64,000 nt of DNA, from NCBI RefSeq assembly GCF_022539315.1, contig NC_066321.1:6383824-6447823 (forward strand), given 5' to 3'. Below the pieces are notes generated by a model. That model searched no databases, was not told the origin of the DNA, and saw only the letters and a list, made by a program, of their open reading frames with translations. Origin of the DNA: Serinus canaria (Eukaryota; Chordata; Aves; Passeriformes; Fringillidae). Within the stretch, counting starts at the first letter, position 1; every line of letters begins with the position of its first letter. The position numbers were made by a program, and so were the translations under genes. Below are positions 34,801-46,800 of this stretch, piece by piece.

Positions 34801-37800
34801 CGAAACCAGTTAGTCCAGTCCCAACCTAATGAATGTCTGTTTTAATTCACAACTGAGAAATTGCATGTTTGATGTGTTTTTTCCTTTCCCACAGACATTG
34901 TGTAAATTTACTGGGACCTTACAGAGTAACAGATCACATCCTCGTACATTTTGAAATGTGCCAATAGTTTTCCCAAAAGGTTTTTATTTTCAACTTGAAA
35001 CTAACTGGAAACTGTTTTATGGACAAAAAAAACCTTAGAAACCTTCAGAACTGTCCAACACAATCAAGAGGGACAGCTGCATTAAGAAGAAAGCAATCTA
35101 ATTTCACAGCAGTGCTACCTTGAAGGACTCCATGTCAGAGAGCAGGCAGGCGCTCTGCATGCGCGCCCGCAGGTGAGCGCCCTCCGCCGACGTCCCCAGC
35201 TTGGCCAGCACCTCCGACTGCTCCTCCAGCAGGTCCTCGGTCATGGGGGCTGGCTCCTGAGACAGGGAAACACACAGGGTTACTGACAGCCCCTCCTGGA
35301 ATCAGCCTAGGCCAAGGGAGGAGAAGCAGGAAGCTCCTTCTCACTCCAAGTTCATTCTGCTTCCTTTGTACTCAGAGGAAATTATCACAACTTTCTACTG
35401 CCTCAACAGTTCAGCCTCAAATTGTGCATCTGAGGAAGACACTAACAAAGAAACTAAACAGAAAATATAACCTGGGAATGAGGTACAAATATAAGAATAT
35501 ATTGCTAAAATGCCAAAATCCTGGAAATGTTTGACTGGTACAATTTTGCTGAGATGGATGAAAATCTACCCAAAGCAATGCAGAATCTTTGCTGACAGTA
35601 CTGTCAGCACATAACTAATTGAGAACATTTTCCCTGCCTACTCTCTGCTCATATGTTTTTCCCAAGCAAAGCAACACTAATTAGAAATAATTTCTCTCAG
35701 GAGAATGAAAACCACTGTATTCTTCATGCATGGCTGATTTCAAACTACTTTCTGTGACAGCACCACTTCCTATTTCATCCCTGGTCACTCTGCAGGAAAG
35801 GCTGTTGATGTCAGGTAACATTTCTAGTTGTTTGATGATAAACCTGCTGTAGAGAATGGCACCAAACCTAATGTCTATGGCCTTTTATATGTGAGCTGAG
35901 AAATTATGAAAAAACCAAATACATCAGCATAACTGATCCAGTACCGTGCAAAGTCAGGCAGAAATCTCTGTGGTGCAAGGACCATAGCAGTTCCTATTTT
36001 ATAGGAAAGAAAGTAAGGAGGGGATGGAAGATGCCTCAAGAAGTGGAAATAAAAAGAACCCCAAATTTAAGCTAGGCAAGGAAGTTTAATTCTTGTTTAA
36101 AAATATTGTTTGGAGTGAAATTTGGTACGGACACACTCTCAAAACAGAAAGTGTGAGATTAGCAGCCTCTTTCAGTTTTAAAGATCAAAAAACAAGGTAT
36201 TAGGTCAAAAACAATCAGCAATTTTAACAACAGACAAGGCTGTAACCTGCAAACTGCTTGCAGTTTCACAATCCCAGGTATGAGGCACGTTCTGTGTGTT
36301 CTACTGCACATCTGGCTCAGCTCCTGCTCCCTCACCTGTGTTATGGGAACATAGAGAGGCTCTCCTGGATGCAGCAGCATCAGTTTTCCATGTGGGTGCA
36401 AACGACCTTCAGGTTTTAAGTTTACAGACTCTTTTGCTCCTTTCTTGCCATTTTCCTGTCCATTTCCTTTAAGATCTTCTGTGTCACTGAGACATTCAAA
36501 AAACTCCTCTTCACTGTCACTCCATGAGTCCCAAGACTTGCCAAATTCTTTTTCTTTGTCAGGGTTATCTCCAGAGTGGTCTCCTCCTTTGGCACCATCA
36601 CCAGAAGCACCACCAGGTGAACGATCAGACATGCTCCCCCTTTTCCCCTCATCTCTTGCTTTCTTCCTTTCAATGCAACAATTTAGCATCTAATTTAACA
36701 AGTTAAAGGAACAAAAAAAAAATTGTTCAGCAATTATTTCCCTTATGGAGACTATCATACAGAAAAACCTGAAGAGCCACTGAAAAAGTCTTACAATTCT
36801 AAAAGATAACAATTCCACTGAACTTGTTGCTGTAACAAAATTTTTCTCAAGAAATGAATTCCACACCCAGAAAACACAAGCACAACTAAATCTACAAAAA
36901 CTACATATTTAGCTAATCATTACTACAGTTTTGACAGTTTCCTTAGGAGAAAAATCGTTCTTAAATTTGGGATATTTACCTGAAGTTTCTGGTGCAGTAA
37001 ACAACATCTCAGATCTGGAGAGCCATTAGCTAATCTAACAAAAGGCAGAAGTGTAACCATTATCAATTATAAAGTTGCATCTTTCACACACATGTGGTCT
37101 TAAATCACATGAAATCTAGAAGAGGGACAAATACCCATATTGAACCCACCCCCACCATTTCAACTACACAGCTCTTCTATTGTCTCAGCAGACAAGCCCA
37201 GAACTTAAATTACATGTATTTCCCAGAGGTGATTTCAGGAGCTCAGAGATCACTCACACTAGTGTGAAACACTGAATTCCTGGTCAGTTTTCCAGCTGGA
37301 AGTTGGAAAGGTAACTGTTTTCAAACAGGAATTAAGCATCCTTGACTGTACTTTTAAAACTGCAATGATACAGTGGAGTCATTGCTATACGTTTCAGCTT
37401 CTATTTTATCTGCTAGTGTAACCATTTCAAACTACAAATGTAGTACATTAAACTGTTAATATGCCAGTCTGTCACATTAACAAAAAACCCAAACCCCAAC
37501 CAAAATACCACAACCCTAAAAGCAGGGTATGTTATTGCTCTACCTCACTTTGAGAGAGCCCCTGGTTTGGTCTGCCCCAAGCTCTGCTGTATCAGACAGA
37601 ACCTGGAAGGGCTGGAAAGAACCTGAAAAGGCCATTGCACCAGCAGGACCATGGAACAGCTCCCTTAGAAGACAGGTGAAACTACACCACAGTAAGATTT
37701 TTTTTCCCCACCCTCATTCACACAGTGGAGTGAATGTCTAAGTTGAGCTTCCCTGGGCATGCTGGTCCTTAGTCCCTGCCCTTTCTTGCATTAAGGAAGT

Positions 37801-40800
37801 AGAGTAATAAAAACAGAGATAGCATTTGCAATTTAAAATAACCCCAAAACTGTATGTTTCAAAGTCACAGTGACCCCACTCAGCTCCTGGAACAAAGAAC
37901 ATTTTCTATGACCAAGGAACAACAACAAGTCTCACCCTGGAATAAGGTAGTTGTTCTCCCATCTGTAACGCATTTCCAGCACAAACTCTTGCCAAAGATG
38001 TGCCACTCCTTTGACTCCTCCATGGTAGAAGTTTATCATACAAAGACATAAAGCTAATTTGTATGTCAGACTGTCAGATGGAGCAGACTTAAACTGGCTG
38101 AAGAGATTCTAGGGAAGAAAGAAAAGAAAGCAAGAAATACAAAAACAATGGCATTGTTTTCCAAAACCATGTGAGCCCTTTCCTATTTGTAAGCGTAAGT
38201 GGCTAAGCAACATTTTAAGTTTAGAAGATACCAAAAAGGAAGAAAAAAGCAATTAGAAGGAAAAAGAAATCATCACTACTTCTACCCAAAGATTACACAA
38301 AGGTAAATTCATATTTCCAAAAGCTAAATATTACGAGATGTAGGACAAGCATAACGAAGTCTATATAAACACACACTCAAAATTGCTTTCTCTCTTGTGT
38401 CACTCAACAAAACTTACATAATCTTCACTCTCTGGAGGAGGATTGTTTCCTGCTGAAGTGCTGGCTCTGTTTTCAAATACCTCTGCAAGTTTGTCAGCAG
38501 CATCAGGAAATAAGAACTGGAAAAAAAAAAAAAAATTAAACCTTCCATCAGTATGGTTTTCCTTCTTTTTCCACTTTCTCCATAAAGTTACTTCTATCTT
38601 CATACCAGCAATCCCTATAATTAAAATTGTTAGCAGAGTTCAGAGATCAGTTTTAGCCCACTTATAGTACACAGACTTGTAACAACTTGGGCTGTTCCAA
38701 GAAGCTGATAAATGCAATTCAAGCACTGGAACTGACAGCAGATATCTTTAAATCTGCCACAGGCTCTAAAGCAAATGCATCAGTGTATGAAGTCCATGTG
38801 CTCTCTGAGTCCATGTGCAGGGACAGCTCACTCACCAGGAGAATGGTGTTGAGCACATCATTGTTCAGAGGAGACTCATCCACACCTCTGTGCTTGCGGA
38901 TCTTCTTTTTGGCACTGTGAACCATATTTGTGACTGATAATTTGGGGATTGGGACTGGTGCTGGCTCCGTGAGCTTTGACAGCGCGTGGGTGATATCAGC
39001 AACCTCTAGCAAATAAAATAAAAGCAATTAGAACAAAAGAAAATAAAATCCCAAGCACTAGAACATGTCTTTTCAAGAGTTCACCTGTCTTAATCAGCCT
39101 ATTTATCTTGTATTAATATTTAGCCCCTTGTGAACCAGAGGTACACCTCTGCTGCCAGGTTCCATGCCTGACATTCACTGTTCTTAGCAAATACAGGCAG
39201 CAGAAGGAGGTCACAAATGAGTCACAGACTGTCCTTGATTTAATACACCCAATGAAGTCTAGACTGAGCTGGCTGCAAGCAGTGCCTGCTGTAGCAGCAT
39301 TGCTCTTGCAGTTACCAACAGAATATGCCAAAAGCCTGGTGGAGACTCAGTACTTAAACCTTGATTATACATCATACCAATAAACACACTGCAGGTAACA
39401 AAGACTGCTCCAGCACACAGTAAAGCTTTAGATAAATATTAAATAAATCCTGTATTAATCACTAACCTCAGATAGTGTAAGCACAATTCTATTATAGAGT
39501 CCTCAGGCAAACTTCTCAAATCAAAAGACTGTGTTTTTTTCAGACCTGCTGCTGGTAAACTCTAGAACGTTTCTTACAATAAGCTGAATTAATATTGTTA
39601 TAAAGACAGCTGACAAATTAAAGTGACTAATTAGGAGCAGCCTGAAAAAGCCCATCCTGGCAAGCCCAGAGCTAAGAAGGGCTAAAGGAACTGTATGTTA
39701 AACACTCAGTAATACACACCCTCCTCAGTCTAACACCTTTTTAAGCTCACTAGCAAGCTCCCTCTTCAAAACTAAGATCAAGTATAACCAAAGAAAATAC
39801 ATTGATACAGGCCATACTTGGAGGGAAGAACAAGTGACAAGTAGCAGGAAGGAAGGGAATTTTCACTATATACATCAAGAAAAGCCAAAGAGAGGGACAG
39901 AGACATCAAAACTATGGCAGTATTTACACAGTTGGGATAAAGCCTGACTTGCTGGTCAGATAATTTGGGAAGTTTTAATTTTATTTTTTCCTTAAAAGTC
40001 CTTAAAATGGAGAGGATGAGAGCAAAGCCTTTCAAACAGATTGAAGACTCTTTAAACTGACTGTTCACATGTACTACAGAGTACAACAAAAAGGAGAAAA
40101 AAGTGGAAAAAGCAAAAATACATAAAACTATAGAGACAAATCTGATGTGTCCTATAACCAACTCTTGTATATTCTAGTAAAATTTTAAGCTTTTCTATTC
40201 TTGTAAAAAGAAACAGACACAACATTAACAGAAGCAATTGTCCCTCTGGGGCTCTGGGAACTAAACTTGTCTAGAATTCATGAGAAATTTCACCATGAAG
40301 CCCTGGCCAGAAAATTCCCAGGAGTATGTGTAAGAGTTATAAATACCAGTCAAGACAAGGGTACGGGGAAGGTAACTAACACAAAACTATTAAATACAAG
40401 TAACCCAAATCAAGTGGATTTTAGTTTTACCTTTTCCTTCCTCATCAAATGCAGACCTTCCAAGTATCTCATCAGTTGACTCCTTCCGACGGCAAAGCTT
40501 GAAGAACTCAGTAAGGAAGTCACCTGGTAGAGGAACAAAGCTCCTGAACTCAGCCAAAAATCTCTGAGCAATGAGCCAACACTCTAAATTACGCCCCAAG
40601 GACAGTAATTTTTATATTGTCTTCTGAAAGAACATCTGAATTTGTTCTGAAGCACAAATATCTTGTGCACAAAATCCACATAATTAAATTATCTGAAGCA
40701 CAAAAACCACATAATTAAAGCTTAAGTAAATGTACACCCAGGCAGCTGTTGGCTACCTCCCCAGAGCACAGCTCTGCCTGCAGTTTAATTCACCCAAAAC

Positions 40801-43800
40801 AGGATAAAACTTGGAAAGTTTTGAAGCCCTTTTCCCCATAAGGTTAAAGACAAGGACAGAGAGAGGAGTACAGCTCTCCAGAAGTATTAATCCTCCCTGT
40901 CAGAAAGGTTGGTTGAACTAAGGAGATGGATACATGCAAAACACAATAAAATGGGAATATTCTAGGAAATCTAAATTTTCACAGAACACAGAGAAAACTC
41001 TTATTCTCTGGAAACTGGTGAAATAAGAATAGCAATGAATTTCACCATACACAGAGACAGAATAAACTACAACAGGAACTTATGTATTTGCAAAGTGTGT
41101 TCTTGAAAAAGAAACCCAAAACACTCTTCACTCAAAAAAATGAAGTGAGCAAACAGGCCGTCAGGTAATCAACTCAACCCTAACTTCATAACTTGGTAGT
41201 TTTAGTTTAAAAGCTGCAAGAGAAGACAGGAAATTCTGATGTCTTACCCAACAGACACTGAGGGTTATCTGCTTTTCTAACTCTCACAGACCACTGGGGT
41301 GCTTGAAGGGGATCCAGGTCGCTTGGGAAATAAGAAAAAGAAAAAAGAAGAAAAAGAAAAGAAAAAAGAAAACCAAATGCCATTGTAAGTATTGGAACGA
41401 TGAGTACCAAATTCTCAATAAATGTCATGTCATAACCAGTGAGGTCACCACGTTACATAGGAGAACATGACAAGCAAGAGTCCCTATTCTATGTGTGTGC
41501 ATGACATGAACAAGAACTTCTTCCTCTTTAGCAGAAAACCTGGATGACAGTTTCTGGGAGAGGGGCATCAAGCAGTGAATTGCTTTTACCTTTCATGATC
41601 CCATCTTTTCCAAGAAATCTAACCCATCTTTTCCAAGAAATATGTGATACACAAAATTTTCAAGTCTAACATGGGAATATGTTCAAAACCAGGGGTTTGA
41701 GTTCTGTTGAGATTACAACACAATAATATTTTCTCACAGAAATGCATTGCAAAAGGTGCTTTCCCAAATTAGATATTCTATCAGCTGACATTAGCATTCC
41801 TCAAAAGGGGTTCTTTTTCACATGTGAAGCCACACAATGTTTGAGATGACACTAAAATGGAGCAGTGAGCAAAAAAAGCACACTTATTTGCAACTCAGAC
41901 AAGATACTTACGAATAAACATCATTGTCAACAATTATCCCTTCTGCAAGGTGAGGCCATGTTGTAGCTAAATGCAGTTCACTGAAACAAAACAAGATTTC
42001 AATCTCTCAGTGATATCAGAAAGTTTTCCCTCCACCACAGTTCATGTTTTGAAAGGTACTTGTGATAGTTCATATTTGATTCCCTCTTTGCTCTCCAGTA
42101 AGTTTTCTCACTGCATACATGAGAGCAAGCCCAACCCTTGAACAAAAGCACATAATTTATAAGGTTTATCTTGAGGAATATTTCAAGATAATAATTTCAG
42201 AGATAAAAGGGGTACTGCAGCAGTTTATTCTAAAAGCCACATGAGCTTGAACTCTGAATATCATCAGACAATTTTACAAATGGCCTTATTTGCTATTAAA
42301 TCCTTACCCATCACAGATGTCTCTGATGCACCTGAATAATTAAGTAGCTGTTGGACATGCTAAGTGGCAGGTAGGCAAAGCTAAGATCTGAAATAATACC
42401 TTTAAATCCTCCTTAAGGAAGTTATAAAACAGTTTTCTGAATTCTTCTCTTACCTAATAGGATCTTCACAGGCACCAAATGGTAACTTCCCAAATTCCAG
42501 GCCTCCAACTTCGCCCCCAACTAGAGCATCTATATCTGGAGAAAAATCAACAATCAACACATTTTCCATAAAGAATTTGTGGAACATTTGAAGCAGCATA
42601 TCACCTTCATTTCACTGCAAAGACTGTAACTTGGCAGGATGACTAGAGAAGAGCTGAGCAGCCAAGGTGACTGAGCTAGGAGAACACAATCCTGACATAC
42701 AAAGTAATTGCTTCCAACAGAAACTGAACCAGGACATTCAAAGGGACAGATACAATTCTTGTAATTCATGTTGAGGGAAGGTTATTCCCTTCATACAGGC
42801 AATGATGAGAGCTATAAAGACAGCCCTAAAGCCCAATGTTGGCACAAGAACAGACACAAAAGTGCCATAAAAATGCTTGGGCAGGAAATCAGTTCCAAGC
42901 AGAGAAGGGAGACTCTGGAAGAGCAACTCCACAGAGTGAAAAACCAGCTACTTTTAAAAGTTGACAATTTTATCAAAAGAGGACTTAATCAAATAATCTT
43001 GGGGATTCCCTGTAGTCCCAGGCACTTTGAGATGCCTCCCAGCACCCTCAGGCACTTTCCATGTTATTGCCTTCAAATACATAAATCAAAACCAGACAGC
43101 CTCCACTGAACAAAAATTAAAGTGGGCAATAATAATAATGTACTGTAATGTCATTATAATAATGCTGTTACAGCATCTGATCTGCAATTTTAACTGCATC
43201 TGGCAAACTGTTTACAAACAAAACAAGTGAGGGATTAGCACAGATGAAGTATCTGGACAACTTAATTACATAATTCCTTCTGCAGAGAAGATAAAAGACA
43301 TTTTAAATTCTTTGGTTTTATTTGAGAACAGCTAATTGAGTGATGGTATATAATCTTCCCAGTGAACATAAAACCACAACTGAATGTAGCAGTAGCAGTA
43401 AAACAGATGCTATCCATCTCCAGTTTCTGCAACAAACTTTGACACCCTTAACCACAACACTGCTACTAAATGAGCGGAAGTTATACAAACTGCTCCAATC
43501 AAGAAATATGATCAGAGTGATGCAACTCATCCACAACAAACCTGAGATCCTGACTTAGTGAATAACTACAGCAAGGCAGAGAGACTACAGAAAATACATT
43601 TTGTCTGCAGAAACAATAAAAAGATAAAATCTGTGGAATTCATTTCCCAAGTTCTTTAGGTAAACTTGGTCAACCAAAGAGGAACTATCATTTAAAACAG
43701 CACTGATTTTCTCTCTAATAAGCAGAACTCTCTTTAAACATATGTTCAACATACATTCCTTAGCTACAGAGCACAGAATCAACCTCACTCCACACTTCTT

Positions 43801-46800
43801 TAAAACACAGGAATTTGATTACTGTACTTTTTTAAGCAAAGAAAAGCCAAACAATTAGATAACCAAGACCACATGAGTTCTGTCTCTCCAAATGTACCCT
43901 AAATACCTCAAGCTTGTTACGTAAAACTGTTACCAAGTCAAGAAAAGAACTTGGGCATTTTAACTGCTCCACCACCTTGTACAAATTTTTTTTTAGCCTT
44001 GACTGGTTGTCTGAAAATGAGTTATTCTGAGGACACAAGTCTCCTACCTGGTGGCTGCTGTGGCCAGAAGTACTGCTGCCAGTCCTGGAGCACAAAGGTA
44101 AGGCGAATAGCCATGCTAACTGGAGGCAGAGGCGTTAAAGGGCAGCCCTTCAAAATACCAGAGAACAAGTCCAATGTAAAGAGCAAATCCTCTCAAACGC
44201 TCTAGGGGCTGAACATAAATTATACATAGCATCAGTTTTATACTTACAATCTTGGTTTTGAAGATGTCCAGCAGCCCTGAGAGATGGGTGTACTGGCTGG
44301 GCACCTTGCGCAGATGAACCATCTCAAAGTCCGTGCGCACGCCCGGGCCCTGGCACTCCCCCACGTACATCCGGCGCCACTTGTGATGGATCTGCACGAA
44401 CAGTGGCACCTGACTGCACAACAGGAATACTGCAGATCATTCAAGGGTCCTGCTGCCTTGTAGTCTCTAAAACTAGCTGAATATTCTGGCATCATTTCAT
44501 CATTTCATCCTTCTCTTACATAAACACACGTTGAAACACTTCCCAGGAGTCGCAGAAAATCACTGTTAATGTCATGAAACACAATGCCCAACAAATTGCC
44601 GTTCCATAATCACAGCCCACTTCATGACTTCATTTACCTCATTTTCAGTCTATATAATTTTTGAGGAAGATTAGGAAGTTACTGTTACTACACACAGGGA
44701 AGAAATCCTCTTGCAAAAGTAATGTCTTATAAATTACATATTATTCCTAAAACTTCTAATAGCTTTTAACAGCCCTAAAGATTTTTAAACAATAATGAAA
44801 ATAAACAAAACATTGATTCAATCTTTACATATGGGGATTTCTTCAACCCTTCTCTAACAATATTACAGTACAAATAAACAAAAACCTCTGAACGTATTTT
44901 GCTAACAATTTAATATCTTTTCCTCACCATTGCAGTATGCTGGAGTTTTACCTGGACAGGTAAAAAGGTTTATGCTTTCACCTACCAGCCAGTGTTGCCC
45001 AGTGCAATGGAAATGGAACTCAGCAAGAGGTTGCACTTGGATTCACTAACAACAGCATCGTTATTCGCAGCCGGAGCAATAACCACAAACTCACGTAAGC
45101 CGTACCTGAGAGACAAAGAGAAAAAAGCACATTTCTAGTCCCTGGCAAGCCAGCAGAAACACGATTTTTAAAAAATATTGTGACCTGGAGAACTCAATTG
45201 CCACCAACAGATTGTGAAATCTGTTAATTTGATGCATGTACCTCTTCATTTTTAGAGAGGTCAAGAACTGAGTGGGTATGGAGTGCTTCAGATCCTGAAC
45301 TCACAAGCCCCCGGAGTGTAACAGCATTCCAACACTGTAATGTGTTTGACTGGGAGGACTGTCAGGTCTAGCAGTCCTGAGGTTTTCCAGTTTATGTTCA
45401 TAATGACTGAAACTGCTTATACATAAAACCAATCTCTCCAGAATAAATCCTATTATGTGCTCAGATTTGCATTTGTAAGAATGTAATTTTGTTTGTTAAA
45501 GTGGTGCAGCTTTCCTTTTTAAGAATGTACCTAAATATTACATATATAAAAGCCTGGTTAATATATGAAATTAAGACAAATATTTTGGGGGGGTGGGGGT
45601 GGAACCAAATGAAAGATAGGCCCACTACAGCAGGCTTTTTTTGCATTTCTTTCTTGTGTCTAGTACAAAGAAACATTTTACTTAAGCTTTAACTTTTAAT
45701 TGGAGAAACAAATATACAACTGATTGTGCCAGATTATCCAGCTGCTATGCTCATTTGCAGTAGAGATGAGAGGCACACATACCATCTCACCAGACAGTGG
45801 GCTCGAGGAGGAAAATCATTGTTCATGCACAGCAAGTCCTGCATTGGCAGAGGAAGGGCATCTGTGACAAAAAATGATACATGATCAATGTATCATCACA
45901 TCCATCCAGCTCACTTCCAATTGCCTTGTATTAGCACTGTGTGAATGCAAAGCAAACTAAAAGCAGAAATGTCAGATCACACTCATCAGACCTCAGAAAA
46001 TCCCACACAGACACAAATCAGCACACTGTGGACTCCACATTCTGACACTGTCTTCTGGCATTATCCTTACAACTGTGGAAGGGAACTATCAGGTACCTTC
46101 TCCCAGCTCTTCTTTCCCATCTTTGTCACTGGGTTCTTGTACAAGATAATGATGGGTAACTGAGAATTTGAAGTCTGCAAATGAAATTTCATCTGATTTC
46201 TCTTCCCATGTTCCTGTGGTAAATATCCCCTGCATATAAAAAAAGAAGATAGAATCTCATAAATTTAGGTTAACATTCATTAGTCTTTAAAAGTCTTTAA
46301 AATTAAAAGTCTTTCATATATTGCCTATGTGATCAATAATGTTGATTCACATTTTTCTACTGCCTAATGGCTGAGCATGATTTAATTTAAATAATCAATT
46401 CTCAAAGCTCTTCATTATAAAGGTAGCTGGCTGCTAAAATCCATGTTGCCAATAATCATGTTCAACTGTACATCTGAAGATAGGCACCCTCAACTTTGCA
46501 CAGAGACAGAAGTTTCCCACCTGCAATTTTATCTATATCTAAACCGTTCTGTGCAAATATGACCTTGATATTTACCTTCACCAACCAATGATTATTTTTA
46601 TCTACAACTTACAAAACTTGTGCAAGAATAATTAATTTTTAAACAAAAATACAGCATGGGAATGTCTAAAAAAATCAGAACCACTGCTCCTACTAAAAGC
46701 AACTTGGACAATCCTTTGATCTTACCGGGTGTTAGGAAGAGAGCTCTGGTCTAGAAAAGAAGATATGTAGGAATACAGGGACAGCTAAGGTGCAGTTCAT

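Noticed and set aside
45582..45602. G-rich run as a G-quadruplex candidate
   Set aside because: Two G runs of seven and five plus a final GG do not give four runs of three with proper loops, so any quadruplex would be weak.
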